DNA of 64,000 bases from Chitinophagaceae bacterium (GTDB taxonomy: Bacteria > Bacteroidota > Bacteroidia > Chitinophagales > Chitinophagaceae), in assembly GCA_023957155.1 (NCBI GenBank), contig JAMLHK010000002.1, positions 248,001 through 312,000 of the forward strand, written 5' to 3'. The notes below the pieces were generated by a model that did not search any database, had not been told where the DNA came from, and saw only the letters and a program-made list of their open reading frames with translations. The position numbers and the translations under genes are program-made. Of the stretch, positions 6,823-16,289 are shown piece by piece. The number at the start of each line of letters is the position of its first letter. Position 1 is the first letter of the stretch.

Positions 6823-7546
6823 AAAAGCCGACAAGCTTACCAAGCGTTTTGGTGATTTTATCGCTGCAAACGAAGTTACGTTTGAAGTATATGCCGGGGA
6901 AATATTTGGTTTCTTAGGTGCGAACGGTGCAGGTAAAACAACTGCAATGAAAATGCTTTGCGGACTTTCTACGCCCTCATCGGGCAATGCCACCACTGCG
7001 GGTTTTGACGTGTACAGGCAGACCGAACAGATAAAAAAGCACATTGGTTATATGAGCCAAAAGTTTTCATTGTATGAAGATTTGACGGTAATAGAAAACA
7101 TACAATTCTTTGGCGGCATTTATGGCTTATCCGATAAGCATTTAAAAGAAAAAAGCAATGAGCTGATTGAAACATTAGGGTTGAAAAACGAAGCGAAAAA
7201 ATTAGTGGCTTCATTGCCTTTGGGTTGGAAACAGAAGTTAGCCTTTTCAGTAGCCGTATTGCACGAACCCAAAATTGTTTTTTTAGATGAACCTACCGGA
7301 GGCGTTGACCCTGTTACAAGACGGCAGTTTTGGGATTTGATATACCAGGCTGCAGACAGGGGTATTACCATTTTTGTAACAACCCACTATATGGACGAAG
7401 CCGAATACTGCAATCGTATTTCAATAATGGTGGACGGAGTAATAGAAGCATTGGATACACCTGCCAATTTAAAACAACAATATTCAGCTACTTCAATGGA
7501 CGAAGTGTTTTATAAGTTGGCAAGAGGAGCGAAAAGAAGTGAATAA
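6728..7546 (+). CDS. ABC transporter ATP-binding protein (efflux pump, second)
   Basis: 272 residues from ATG 6728 (a TTG lies two codons earlier). Walker A GANGAGKTT, Walker B IVFLDEPTGGVD and the H-loop TTHYMDEA are present. The signature is altered: SLPLGWKQKLAF instead of LSGGxKQ, common in the second ATPase of such paired exporters and suggesting an asymmetric pair of ATP sites. The conserved ATPase fold begins at VIKADKLTKRFGD (about residue 31), and no start codon lies near it, so translation probably begins inside the repeat and the repeat-encoded N-terminus is really made. Followed by the two permease genes. Confidence 0.9.
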   Translation: MENEKKIGNGKLKVENGENTFSIFNSQLSTVIKADKLTKRFGDFIAANEVTFEVYAGEIFGFLGANGAGKTTAMKMLCGLSTPSSGNATTAGFDVYRQTEQIKKHIGYMSQKFSLYEDLTVIENIQFFGGIYGLSDKHLKEKSNELIETLGLKNEAKKLVASLPLGWKQKLAFSVAVLHEPKIVFLDEPTGGVDPVTRRQFWDLIYQAADRGITIFVTTHYMDEAEYCNRISIMVDGVIEALDTPANLKQQYSATSMDEVFYKLARGAKRSE

Positions 7547-7632
7547 TGGACAATTGACAATGGAGAATGGACTATGTTAATAATGAGGCATTGAGAAAAT
7601 AATTGTCAATTGTCCACTATCAATTATCAATT
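7542..7632. repeat. Word-built palindromic repeat, copy 5
   Basis: Best stem of the set: TGGACAATTGACAAT (7547-7561) is perfectly complementary to ATTGTCAATTGTCCA (7602-7616), 15 bp around a 40-nt loop. More repeat words flank it on both sides. It ends 6 bp before the first permease start. Confidence 0.85.
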
Positions 7633-7638
7633 AAAAAG

Positions 7639-8745
7639 ATGAAACAGTTTTTATCATTTGTAAGAAAAGAGTTTTATCACGTTTTCCGTGATAGCAAGAC
7701 TCTGTTAATGCTGTTCGGCATACCGATCGTGTTGATTGTGCTTTTTGGTTTTGCCGTGACCAACGAGATCAAGAATGCTAAAATTGTTGTTTGTGATTAT
7801 GCTAAAGATCCTGCATCACAGGAAATTGTCCATAAGCTGTCCGTCAGTGAAACCTTTCATCTTGACAAGACATTGCTTAGTTATTCGCAGATGGAGGAAG
7901 CATTTAAAAAAGAGAACATCAAATTAGCAATTATTTTTCCTGCCAATTTCTACAAAGACTTATTACACCTCAACAAAGCACAGGTGCAGATTATTGCGGA
8001 TGGCTCAGATCCGAACACGGCCAATACGCTTACAAATTACGCAATCTCTGTTATTATGGAATATCAGCAGAAGCTGATGCAGGATAATAATATTCCTTAC
8101 AGCATTGCACCCGAAATAAGAATGTTGTATAATCCCGAACTGAAAGGAGCCATCAATTTTGTGCCCGGTATTATGGCTCTGGTGTTGCTGCTGGTTTGTG
8201 TACTGATGACGGCAGTTTCCATTGTTCGGGAAAAAGAAGCAGGTACAATGGAAGTGCTGTTGGTTTCGCCGTTCAGTCCGTTTATGGTTATTATTTCTAA
8301 AGCTATACCGTATCTGGTTTTGTCGTTAATCAATCTTGCCGTCATACTTATATTGAGCGTTACTTTATTGGGAATGCCGATAAATGGTAGTGTTTGGCTA
8401 CTGGTTGCAGAAAGCACTTTATTCATTATTTGTGCTTTGTCGTTAGGCTTGCTGATTTCTAATGTTACACAATCGCAACAAACGGCTATGCTCTTGGCGG
8501 TAATGGGTATGATGTTGCCTACGATGCTGTTTACAGGCTTTATGTTTCCGTTGGAAAATATGCCAAAGGCCCTACAGATATTCAGCAATATAGTTCCTTC
8601 AAAATGGTATTACATCATTGTAAAATCAATAATGATAAAAGGTTTGGGCTTTTCTGCAATATGGAAAGAAACACTCATTCTGTTCGGGGCAACTTGCTTT
8701 TTTCTTGTTGTCAGCTTAAGGAGTTTTAAAATCAGACTGAGTTAA
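7639..8745 (+). CDS. ABC-2 type permease (efflux pump, first)
   Basis: 368 residues from ATG 7639 (MKQFLSFVRKEFYHVFRD); a TTG-started frame from 7603 would only add translated repeat. Topology is typical of YbhS/YhhJ-like exporters: one N-terminal membrane segment (LLMLFGIPIVLIVLFGFAV), a large extracytoplasmic domain (about residues 45-170), then about five membrane segments, starting at NFVPGIMALVLLLVCVLM and ending near the C-terminus. The cytoplasmic EKEAGTMEVLLVSP coupling segment is clear. It should dimerise with the next gene product to form the inner-membrane pathway. Confidence 0.92.
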   Translation: MKQFLSFVRKEFYHVFRDSKTLLMLFGIPIVLIVLFGFAVTNEIKNAKIVVCDYAKDPASQEIVHKLSVSETFHLDKTLLSYSQMEEAFKKENIKLAIIFPANFYKDLLHLNKAQVQIIADGSDPNTANTLTNYAISVIMEYQQKLMQDNNIPYSIAPEIRMLYNPELKGAINFVPGIMALVLLLVCVLMTAVSIVREKEAGTMEVLLVSPFSPFMVIISKAIPYLVLSLINLAVILILSVTLLGMPINGSVWLLVAESTLFIICALSLGLLISNVTQSQQTAMLLAVMGMMLPTMLFTGFMFPLENMPKALQIFSNIVPSKWYYIIVKSIMIKGLGFSAIWKETLILFGATCFFLVVSLRSFKIRLS

Positions 8746-8826
8746 TGGAGAGTGGAAAGTTGAAAATGGAGAATGATTTAATAATGAGAAGTTTAGAAAA
8801 GATTGTCAACTCTCAACTATCAATTA
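8743..8826. repeat. Word-built palindromic repeat, copy 6
   Basis: Forward arm 8743-8776 (GGAGAGTGGAAAGTTGAAAA and following) and reverse arm 8802-8826 (ATTGTCAACTCTCAACTATC and following). It separates the two permease genes and ends 6 bp before the second one's ATG. Confidence 0.8.
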
Positions 8827-8832
8827 AGAAAA

Positions 8833-9939
8833 ATGAGAACATTAAAATTTTTATTGAGAAAGGAGTTTAAACAGATATTCCGTAACAAAGGTTTGTTGCC
8901 GATGATATTTGTTGCCCCGGTAATTCAGTTGCTCATACTACCTTTGGCAGCCGATTACGAAGTAAAAGGCATCAATATATCCATCGTTGACCACGATCAT
9001 TCAACCTATTCACAACAATTGATTTCTAAAGTTACCGCTTCGGGATATTTTCAGTTGGCAGATTACGGCAATTCATTTCAAGGGGCATTTAAACAGATCG
9101 AAAAAGACAAGTCCGATCTGATTTTAGAAATACCGCAGGGCTTCGAAAAGAATTTGGCACGGGAAAGCCACGAAAAATTATTTGTTGCTGTCAATGCAAT
9201 CAATGGTGTAAAGGCGGGTTTGGGTGGTGCGTATCTCGCACAGATTATTTCGGACTATAACAACGATATTCGGATGGAGTGGGTGCAACAGCTGAAATTC
9301 AATCCGATACCACAAATAGAAGTAACATCTTCCAATTGGTTCAACCCACATTTGAACTATCGTTTTTTTATGGTTCCGGGCATATTGGCCGTATTGATTA
9401 CTATGATTGGGGCATACATGTGTGCATTGAACATCGTAAAAGAAAAAGAAACGGGAACTATAGAACAAATCAACGTGACGCCCATCAAAAAATACCAGTT
9501 TGTATTGGGTAAGCTCATTCCGTTCTGGATAATCGGAATATTTATTTTTAGTGTAGGTTTGTTCATCGTAGCTCGTTGGGTTTACGGTATTGTTCCTGTC
9601 GGTAGTTTACTTTTGTTGTATGGTTATATGTCCCTTTACTTAGTGGCTCTGTTGGGGTTGGGCTTGCTCATTTCCACATTTTCCGATACACAGCAGCAAG
9701 CAATGTCAATCACATTCTTTTTCATTATGATTTTTATGCTGATGAGCGGCTTGTTTACCTCGATTGACAGTATGCCAACTTGGGCTTACTACATTGCCAG
9801 GCTCAATCCTGTAACCTATTTTATTGAAGTCGTGCGAATGATAGTTTTAAAGGAAGCGGTTTGCAGACATCAAAAATCATTTCCTGATCATGGTTGGTTT
9901 TGCTGTGTTTCTGAATGGTTTGGCAATTTGGAATTATAA
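8833..9939 (+). CDS. ABC-2 type permease (efflux pump, second), C-terminus frameshifted
   Basis: As read, 368 residues from ATG 8833 (MRTLKFLLRKEFKQIFRN). One N-terminal membrane segment, an extracytoplasmic domain, then five membrane segments, with the coupling motif EKETGTIEQINVTP. The tail after MIVLK reads EAVCRHQKSFPDHGWFCC, which is not membrane-like. The +1 reading frame just downstream gives DIKNHFLIMVGFAVFLNGLA and then IWNYKKTS with a stop at 9950-9952, exactly the expected last membrane segment. A net frameshift therefore lies at about 9851-9863, within GG and TTT runs. It may be a real mutation or a sequencing error; if real, the final helix is lost. Confidence 0.85.
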   Translation: MRTLKFLLRKEFKQIFRNKGLLPMIFVAPVIQLLILPLAADYEVKGINISIVDHDHSTYSQQLISKVTASGYFQLADYGNSFQGAFKQIEKDKSDLILEIPQGFEKNLARESHEKLFVAVNAINGVKAGLGGAYLAQIISDYNNDIRMEWVQQLKFNPIPQIEVTSSNWFNPHLNYRFFMVPGILAVLITMIGAYMCALNIVKEKETGTIEQINVTPIKKYQFVLGKLIPFWIIGIFIFSVGLFIVARWVYGIVPVGSLLLLYGYMSLYLVALLGLGLLISTFSDTQQQAMSITFFFIMIFMLMSGLFTSIDSMPTWAYYIARLNPVTYFIEVVRMIVLKEAVCRHQKSFPDHGWFCCVSEWFGNLEL

Positions 9940-10021
9940 GAAAACGAGTTAGGTCAGCCTTTAGCAGTCTTCAGTATATTTTCAGCGTATCGGTTGATAT
10001 TGGTACCGCAGCCCGGGTTAT

Positions 10022-10092
10022 TTAACATAATATCATTATGGAATTCCTGGCACTTTTATTTTTATATTTTCCTATAATTTATATTATGTTAA
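10022..10092. repeat. 12-bp inverted repeat downstream of the efflux operon
   Basis: TTAACATAATAT (10022-10033) and its exact complement ATATTATGTTAA (10081-10092) enclose 47 nt. No T tract follows, so it is not a classical terminator. It could still form the 3' hairpin of the operon mRNA, or mark an old insertion edge. Confidence 0.5.
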
Positions 10093-10110
10093 GTATTAGT
10101 TTTGATACTA

Positions 10111-10140
10111 AAAAAGGAAGTTGTTACCCAACCTCCTTTT
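10111..10140 (-). terminator. Terminator of the TPR-protein gene
   Basis: On the reverse strand, AAAAGGAGGTTG pairs with CAACTTCCTTTT (one G-U), ending in a T run. It lies about 25 bp after the stop of the TPR gene. Confidence 0.7.
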
Positions 10141-10163
10141 GATATTTATTTAAATCGCCCTAT

Positions 10164-11429
10164 TTATTTTTGATCTGCGTCATCATATTTTTTCTGGTAG
10201 AACTCGGACTTGGCTTTGTTCCCTTTCCTGTCATAACAATAGGCTAAGTTATTGCAGGCCGATTTGTATTCCGATTTTTCCGACAGCTTCAGCTTTCCCT
10301 TGTTTTCATATTCGTTAAATACAATTTCAAACGGAGGAATTGCTTTGTCACAGAGCGCTACAACCTGGGCTTTCAGCTCTTCTTTTTTCTTTATATCATC
10401 AGGCGTTTTTCCTTTGATTTTATTGGCGTCTTCTTCAATAAATAATGCCTGGTTGAAATAGTGTTTAGCGAGGTTCAGGTTAACTTCTAATGCGTCTGGT
10501 TTAATGGACAGCGCTTTCTTATACAGTTCTTCTATCTTCTGAATACGTTCTGCATAATCTGCCGGACGGTCCTTTACATCACTAACGTGGGTTTCGTTGA
10601 ACAATTCATTGGCATAATCTAAGATCATATCAAACCCCTCCGGGTTGGCAGCAATAAGCTCTTCATATTTGGCATAAATTGCTTTTTTGTCGCCCTGACC
10701 GCGCAGGTAATCAAATTCTACCAATGGCAGGTATTCATCTTTAGGATATAATTCACGGCCTATATCCACAAATTTTTGCATATTCGCAAAATCCTTTTTA
10801 TCTAAATAATATTTAGCGAGGTAGCGATAGGTAGTAACGTATTCCGGTTTTCCTCCCACTTTTGCATCAGCGAGCTGTTGGAACAGGGCAACGGCATCAT
10901 TGTCTTTTTTTGCATTCATTGCAGCAAGCGCAGAATAATAGACTAAGGTAGTGTCCAGCTTGTACAAGCCCCATCCCTGTTCGAAAATATAGGAGCCGAT
11001 TTCCCCAGATTTTTTAAAATTTTCAAGGGCATCTTCATATTTTTCAGCGTTGTACTGGCTGGCGGCTCCATCAAAATAGCTGGCATACAGATCGTATATA
11101 GGCTTATAGCTGTCTACGGTAAGGAACATGGTTGCTTTGGTTTTATCCAGTTCCTGCGCTTTCTTAATGGCGTCAAAAGCATCTTTTCTTCCATCAGCTA
11201 CCAGGGTCTTGAACTGATCGCTGGCAGCAATGGCGCCGTATATTTTTGCCTTAGTGTACCATACTTCTGCATTTTTCTGATTTTTGGCATCGTTTAACAG
11301 GGCATCTATTCCCTGCCTGGCTTTATCCAGTTCATTTTCTTTTAGCATGTTTTTCACCTTATTCAGGTTTTGTGCCGAAAGACCCAATGTCCACCCCGCC
11401 ATGAGGGCGATGAGCATTATTTTTTTCAT
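10164..11429 (-). CDS. Exported tetratricopeptide-repeat protein
   Basis: 421 residues. The signal peptide MKKIMLIALMAGWTLGLSAQ has a clear A-x-A/Q-type end. The rest is helical TPR-like repeats (for example KNAEVWYTKAKIYGAIAA, NAEKYEDALENFKKSGEIG, KPEYVTTYRYLAKYYLDKKD, YKSACNNLAYCYDRKGNKAK), so it is a periplasmic or surface-facing protein-interaction scaffold. No enzyme motif is seen. Lies 56 bp after gyrA on the same strand and could be cotranscribed with it; its own terminator follows. A specific partner cannot be named. Confidence 0.85.
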   Translation of the reverse strand: MKKIMLIALMAGWTLGLSAQNLNKVKNMLKENELDKARQGIDALLNDAKNQKNAEVWYTKAKIYGAIAASDQFKTLVADGRKDAFDAIKKAQELDKTKATMFLTVDSYKPIYDLYASYFDGAASQYNAEKYEDALENFKKSGEIGSYIFEQGWGLYKLDTTLVYYSALAAMNAKKDNDAVALFQQLADAKVGGKPEYVTTYRYLAKYYLDKKDFANMQKFVDIGRELYPKDEYLPLVEFDYLRGQGDKKAIYAKYEELIAANPEGFDMILDYANELFNETHVSDVKDRPADYAERIQKIEELYKKALSIKPDALEVNLNLAKHYFNQALFIEEDANKIKGKTPDDIKKKEELKAQVVALCDKAIPPFEIVFNEYENKGKLKLSEKSEYKSACNNLAYCYDRKGNKAKSEFYQKKYDDADQK

Positions 11430-11485
11430 GTGTGATGTTTGTTTAAATATAAATTTTCTTGTAATGATTTGATGTTATAAATTTC

Positions 11486-14065
11486 TTAAACCGGACTACT
11501 GCTTCCTGTTTCTTCATGATTGTTCCCTTCGTCTGTCTCCTGTTCGCCGTTATTGTTTTTGTCCACTTCATAGCGTGCTAATTTTGTAATTGCCGCTATT
11601 GCATCCTCTTCATCAAGCCTTATCAGCTTTACTCCCTGGGTAGCTCTTCCCTGGCGACTTACCTGGTTTACCGCCATCCTTATGGTTATCCCGGACCGGC
11701 AGGTAATCATCAGGTCTTCTTCTTCCGTTACATCTAAAATACCTACCAGCGTCCCGGTTTTTTCTGTTACACTTATCGTTTTCACTCCTTTACCGCCGCG
11801 GTTTGTAATACGGTATACTTCTTCTCCGGATTCATCCGTGATAGCCGTCCGTTTACCGAATCCTTTTTCGCTGACAACCAGTACGGTCTTTGAGCTGTCG
11901 TCTTTGTTCACACAAATCATACCAACAACTCCGTCATGTTCATCGTCTACTTCAATGCCTGAAACCCCTATGGCACCGCGGCCTGTCGGCCGTACTTTAT
12001 TTTCAGGAAAACGTATGGCTCTGCCACTCTTTACCGCCATCATTATTTCACTATTGCCATCGGTCATTTTTGCTTCCAGCAATTCATCTCCTTCTACGAT
12101 GGTTATTGCATTAACCCCGGTTGCACGAGGTCTGCTAAAATCTTCTAAAAGTGTTTTCTTAATGATGCCTTTCCGGGTGCAAAGTACAATATAATGACTC
12201 TTTATAAATTCTTCATCTTCTAAATTCCTGACCGAAATAATAGCCCGTACTTTATCATCGGGAGGGATTTGTATCAGGTTTTGAATAGCCCTGCCCTTGC
12301 TGGTTTTATCTCCTTCGGGTAACTGGTATACTTTTAGCCAGAAACATCTGCCCTTTTCCGTAAAATACAGCATGGTATGGTGGGTAGACGCCACAAACAG
12401 GTGTTCAATCCAGTCTTCTTCCTTGGTGCGCCCTCCTATTGCCCCTCTGCCCCCCCGGTTCTGCTGACGGTATTCCGTAGCCGAAGTTCTTTTAATATAC
12501 CCCTGGTGAGAGATGGTAATGACCACATCTTCTTCTTCAATCAGATCTTCCACCCTCATTTCGTCAGCCAGGTATTGAATTTCCGATTTCCGGCTGTCTC
12601 CAAATTTTTCTTTTATTTCTATCAGCTCTTTCTTAATCACATCGTATCGCAACCCTTCATTATTCAGAAACTCCGTAAGGTAAGCGATCACTTTCATTAT
12701 CTCCTCATATTCTTCTTTTATTTTCTCCCGTTCCATGCCGGTAAGACGCTGTAATCTTAATTCCAGGATAGCTTTAGCCTGTACTTCGTCAAGGCCCCAC
12801 CCGGCGTTTACCAGTTGTTCTTTAGCTGCTTCAGGGGTTGAGGACCGGCGGATCAGCGCAATAACTTCATCAAGATGATCTAATGCAATGAGATATCCCT
12901 GTAAAAGATGAGCTTTCTTCTGTGCTTCTTTTAATTCATATTGGGCGCGTCTTACTACTACTTCGTGCCTGAATTCCACGAACTCACTGATCAGATCTTT
13001 AAGGTTAAGTAATTTCGGCCTGCCTTTTACAATAGCTACATTATTTATACCATAAGAAGTCTGGAGTTCGGTATGTTTATATAAGTGATTGATAACTACG
13101 TTGGCAATAGCATCGCGCTTAAGATCAATGACGATGCGTGTGCCTTCTTTTTCGTTAGATTCGTTATTTACATGGGCAATTCCCTCTATGATCTTTTCAT
13201 TTACCAGTTCCCCAATTTTATTGGTAAGTGTATCCCGGCTAACCTGGTAAGGAACTTCCGTAATTATGATCTGCTCTCTTCCGCTCGGCTTGGTATCTAC
13301 ATGTAATTTTCCCCGCAATACTACCCTGCCCCTGCCGGAATGCATCCCTGTCCGGATACCTTCGTATCCGTAAATAATGCCGCCTGTGGGAAAATCGGGT
13401 GCTTTTACGAACTTAATCAGGTCTTCTATGGTAATTTCCTTATTGTCAATATATGCGATACAACCATCTATTACCTCCGACAGGTTATGAGGCATCATAT
13501 TGGTGGCCATACCCACCGCAATACCGCTTGAGCCGTTTACCAGCAATTGGGGGATCCGGGTGGGAAGAATCGAAGGCTCTTTTTCTGAATCATCGAAGTT
13601 CAACAGAAAGTCTACCGTATCTTTCTCTATGTCATCCAGCATGTGCTCGGCTAATCTTTGTAGCCTCACTTCCGTATACCGCATTGCCGCCGGGCCATCG
13701 CCGTCCTGGTTTCCGAAGTTTCCCTGTTTGTCAACAAGGGTATACCGCATGTTCCAGTCCTGCGCCATACGCACCATGGCATCATATACCGAGCTGTCCC
13801 CGTGGGGATGATACTTACCCAGCACCTCCCCTACCACACGTGCCGATTTTTTATACGGACGGTTATAGCTCAGTCCCAGGTTGTTCATAGCGTATAAAAT
13901 ACGGCGGTGTACCGGTTTCAGCCCATCACGCACATCGGGCAAAGCCCTGCCTACGATTACGCTCATAGAGTAATCAATATAGGCGGTTTTCATCTGCTCT
14001 TCAATATTAACCTGGATGACACGGTCATTGTCGTTGGTTTCCGATGGCGTTAAATGTTCTTCCAT
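11486..14065 (-). CDS. gyrA: DNA gyrase subunit A
   Basis: 859 residues. Breaks and rejoins DNA to introduce negative supercoils, with GyrB. The catalytic Tyr130 lies in [10 protein letters not shown]. The quinolone-resistance region reads [15 protein letters not shown], with Ser91 and Asp95 at the positions of E. coli Ser83 and Asp87, i.e. the sensitive state. The GyrA box QNRGGRG in the C-terminal pinwheel domain marks it as gyrase rather than topoisomerase IV. The tail is acidic ([18 protein letters not shown]). A TACCTTTG -7 element lies on the same strand at 14121-14128. Length is normal. Confidence 0.98.
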   Translation of the reverse strand: MEEHLTPSETNDNDRVIQVNIEEQMKTAYIDYSMSVIVGRALPDVRDGLKPVHRRILYAMNNLGLSYNRPYKKSARVVGEVLGKYHPHGDSSVYDAMVRMAQDWNMRYTLVDKQGNFGNQDGDGPAAMRYTEVRLQRLAEHMLDDIEKDTVDFLLNFDDSEKEPSILPTRIPQLLVNGSSGIAVGMATNMMPHNLSEVIDGCIAYIDNKEITIEDLIKFVKAPDFPTGGIIYGYEGIRTGMHSGRGRVVLRGKLHVDTKPSGREQIIITEVPYQVSRDTLTNKIGELVNEKIIEGIAHVNNESNEKEGTRIVIDLKRDAIANVVINHLYKHTELQTSYGINNVAIVKGRPKLLNLKDLISEFVEFRHEVVVRRAQYELKEAQKKAHLLQGYLIALDHLDEVIALIRRSSTPEAAKEQLVNAGWGLDEVQAKAILELRLQRLTGMEREKIKEEYEEIMKVIAYLTEFLNNEGLRYDVIKKELIEIKEKFGDSRKSEIQYLADEMRVEDLIEEEDVVITISHQGYIKRTSATEYRQQNRGGRGAIGGRTKEEDWIEHLFVASTHHTMLYFTEKGRCFWLKVYQLPEGDKTSKGRAIQNLIQIPPDDKVRAIISVRNLEDEEFIKSHYIVLCTRKGIIKKTLLEDFSRPRATGVNAITIVEGDELLEAKMTDGNSEIMMAVKSGRAIRFPENKVRPTGRGAIGVSGIEVDDEHDGVVGMICVNKDDSSKTVLVVSEKGFGKRTAITDESGEEVYRITNRGGKGVKTISVTEKTGTLVGILDVTEEEDLMITCRSGITIRMAVNQVSRQGRATQGVKLIRLDEEDAIAAITKLARYEVDKNNNGEQETDEGNNHEETGSSSPV

Positions 14066-14247
14066 ATAATTTTTCCTGTTCTGATTTTCTTATCTGGGTA
14101 AGATGCATGAGTAATGCCTGCAAAGGTATCACATTTAGAGCGTTTTCGGATAAAACGAGCGGCAATCTTAGCCTCATTTTTTACACAACGTGTACATAAT
14201 ATGTTAATACAGAAAAGCCGTAAAATTGTAGTCTCAAATGCTGTGTC

Positions 14248-15555
14248 GTGAAAACAATTCTTCTCTTTGGCGCCGGAAAGTCAGCCACCTGCCTGATCGG
14301 GTATTTAATAAGAAATGCCGGGAAAAATCAGTGGCAGGTCATTGTTGCAGACGGGGATATTGAGCTTGCCCGGCGTAAATTGGCAAATGCTGCGCATACC
14401 CGTCCCGTACAGGTGGATGTAATGGATGATGAGAAGAGAAATGCGCTGATTGAACAGGCGGATATCGTTATTTCCATGCTGCCGCCTGCTTTGCATTTCT
14501 TAGTGGCAAAAAGTTGTGTCAAAGCCGGGCGGCACCTGCTTACGGCATCTTATCTTGATGGCGGGATAAAACGCCTTGAAAAAGAGATAAAAAAGAAGGG
14601 ATTGATATTTATCGGTGAAATGGGGTTAGATCCGGGTATTGATCACATGAGCGCTATGCAGCTCATTCATGATATTCATGCTGCCGGAGGAAAAATCAAT
14701 TCATTTTATTCCCATTGCGGAGGTTTGGTAGCACCGGAAAGCGATGATAATCCGTGGCATTACAAGATAAGCTGGAATCCGCGGAACGTGGTAATTGCAG
14801 GCAAGTCGGGTGCAACGTATAAGACCAATAATGAGATACAACAGCTATCCTACCACCAACTGTTTGACCCATGCCGTACTACAACAATACCGGGTTATGG
14901 AGATTTAGCCTGGTACCCCAACAGAAATGCTCTACCCTACATTTCTTTATACGGACTGGAAGAAAGCGCTTCTTTTGTGCGTACTACCTTACGTCACCCG
15001 GGTTTTTGCAGGGGATGGAAAAAGGTGATTGAGCTGCAGTTGACGGATGAGACCGTGGAGTATGATACCCGGCAACTGACATACCGGCTTTTTTTTCAGC
15101 AACATCTTTTAAAGCATAAGCTTACAGCGGCGGCTATTGATAAAGAGGATGAAAAACTGATGCTGGCTTATCTCGGTTTCTTTGATGATGAGCTGATTGA
15201 TGACGGGATGCAGCCGGCAGCCGGGATCCTTCAAAAAGCCATGGAAAAGAAATTAAAGCTGGGACCGGAAGATAAAGACCTGGTTATCATGCAGCATGAG
15301 ATTGAATATAAAACAGGAAAGCAGGATGAAAAAAGGACGAGTACCCTTGTGGTTAAGGGAGAAAACAATCTCAATACGGCTATGGCCAGAACGGTTGGCT
15401 TACCTTTAGGCATAGCTGCTACATTAATATTGCAGGGAAAAATGCCCCTTACCGGCCTGCACATTCCCGTTATACCTGAAATATACCGTCCTGTTTTGGC
15501 CGGGCTGCAACACGAAGGGATTGTTTTTAAGGAAAGTACCCAATACCGAACCTGA
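14248..15555 (+). CDS. Saccharopine dehydrogenase-like oxidoreductase
   Basis: 435 residues, starting GTG 14248. The N-terminal Rossmann fold begins KTILLFGAGKSATCLIGYL, followed by VIVADGDIELARRKL and ADIVISMLPPALH, as in saccharopine dehydrogenases / lysine-ketoglutarate reductases. The catalytic-type segment GEMGLDPGIDHMSAMQLI is conserved, and the C-terminal domain includes a region with SHCGGLVAPESDDNPW. In Bacteroidota such proteins are annotated as saccharopine dehydrogenase (glutamate-forming) of lysine metabolism. The exact substrate is not certain from sequence. It is divergent from gyrA and its stop is 2 bp from the sirtuin stop (convergent). Confidence 0.85.
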   Translation: MKTILLFGAGKSATCLIGYLIRNAGKNQWQVIVADGDIELARRKLANAAHTRPVQVDVMDDEKRNALIEQADIVISMLPPALHFLVAKSCVKAGRHLLTASYLDGGIKRLEKEIKKKGLIFIGEMGLDPGIDHMSAMQLIHDIHAAGGKINSFYSHCGGLVAPESDDNPWHYKISWNPRNVVIAGKSGATYKTNNEIQQLSYHQLFDPCRTTTIPGYGDLAWYPNRNALPYISLYGLEESASFVRTTLRHPGFCRGWKKVIELQLTDETVEYDTRQLTYRLFFQQHLLKHKLTAAAIDKEDEKLMLAYLGFFDDELIDDGMQPAAGILQKAMEKKLKLGPEDKDLVIMQHEIEYKTGKQDEKRTSTLVVKGENNLNTAMARTVGLPLGIAATLILQGKMPLTGLHIPVIPEIYRPVLAGLQHEGIVFKESTQYRT

Positions 15556-15557
15556 TT

Positions 15558-16256
15558 TCAGCCGGCAGCCAGGTTTTTTAACAGCGTAGCCAGTTGCTTT
15601 ACTCCTTCCGTTGCCGGCTTTTCAATGACGGTAATATCGTGCAGGGAAGAAGTGTAAGGTATTTTTTTATCAATGATAAATTTAGGTATGCCGGACGGGG
15701 CGTAATTTAATAATCCTGCTGCGGGGTATACGACCAGCGAAGTGCCCACGATCACAAAATATGCTGCTGTTTGTGTTACGGCTATGGCATTTTCGATCAT
15801 CGGTACAGGCTCCTCGAACCAAACAATATGCGGACGTAATTGTGCGCCGTCTTCGGCCAGATCGCCCATGTTAATATCGCCGGTAATATCATATACCAGC
15901 CGTTCATCTTTTTCGCTGCGCATTTTCAGGATCTGACCGTGCAGGTGCAGCACATTGGATGAGCCGGCTCTTTCATGCAGGTCATCTATATTTTGGGTAA
16001 TGATATGAACATCAAAATCCTTTTCCAGAGCCGCCAGTCCTGTATGTGCCGCATTGGGCCGGGCATCCAGTATATTTTTGCGCCGGAGGTTATAAAACTG
16101 CAAGACCCGTTCCGGGTCTTTTTTCCACGCACGGGGAGTAGCCACTTCCTCTACATGATACCCTTCCCACAGACCATCACTGTCCCTGAAGGTTTTTAAC
16201 CCGCTCTCCGCGCTGATACCGGCGCCGGTAAGTACAACAAGTTTCTTTTTTTGCAT
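15558..16256 (-). CDS. cobB: NAD-dependent protein deacylase (sirtuin, class III type, zinc-free)
   Basis: 232 residues from ATG 16256 (MQKKKLVVLTGAGIS); a frame from 16277 adds seven residues with no homology. Motifs: GAGISAESGLKTFRD (NAD), TQNIDDLH, catalytic HLHG (His106) and VGTSLVVYPAAGL. Tyr55 and Arg58 in FYNLRR are the residues that select succinyl/malonyl-lysine in class III sirtuins. No cysteine is present anywhere, so the usual four-Cys zinc site is absent; this is common in Bacteroidota sirtuins. Likely removes acyl groups from metabolic enzymes in the cytoplasm. Confidence 0.92.
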   Translation of the reverse strand: MQKKKLVVLTGAGISAESGLKTFRDSDGLWEGYHVEEVATPRAWKKDPERVLQFYNLRRKNILDARPNAAHTGLAALEKDFDVHIITQNIDDLHERAGSSNVLHLHGQILKMRSEKDERLVYDITGDINMGDLAEDGAQLRPHIVWFEEPVPMIENAIAVTQTAAYFVIVGTSLVVYPAAGLLNYAPSGIPKFIIDKKIPYTSSLHDITVIEKPATEGVKQLATLLKNLAAG

Positions 16257-16289
16257 AAGCGATATGACATGCCACAAGGTACAAGAGCA

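Noticed and set aside
10022-10092. 12-bp inverted repeat as the end of an integrated element
   Set aside because: No matching copy was found at the left side of the efflux operon, and no integrase is present; a hairpin in the mRNA 3' end is the simpler reading.
13453-13890. Forward ORFs opposite gyrA
   Set aside because: Antisense shadows of the most conserved part of gyrA.
11486-14065. Fluoroquinolone-resistance mutation in gyrA
   Set aside because: Ser91 and Asp95 are the sensitive residues at both key positions; the Ser at 92 is a normal variant.
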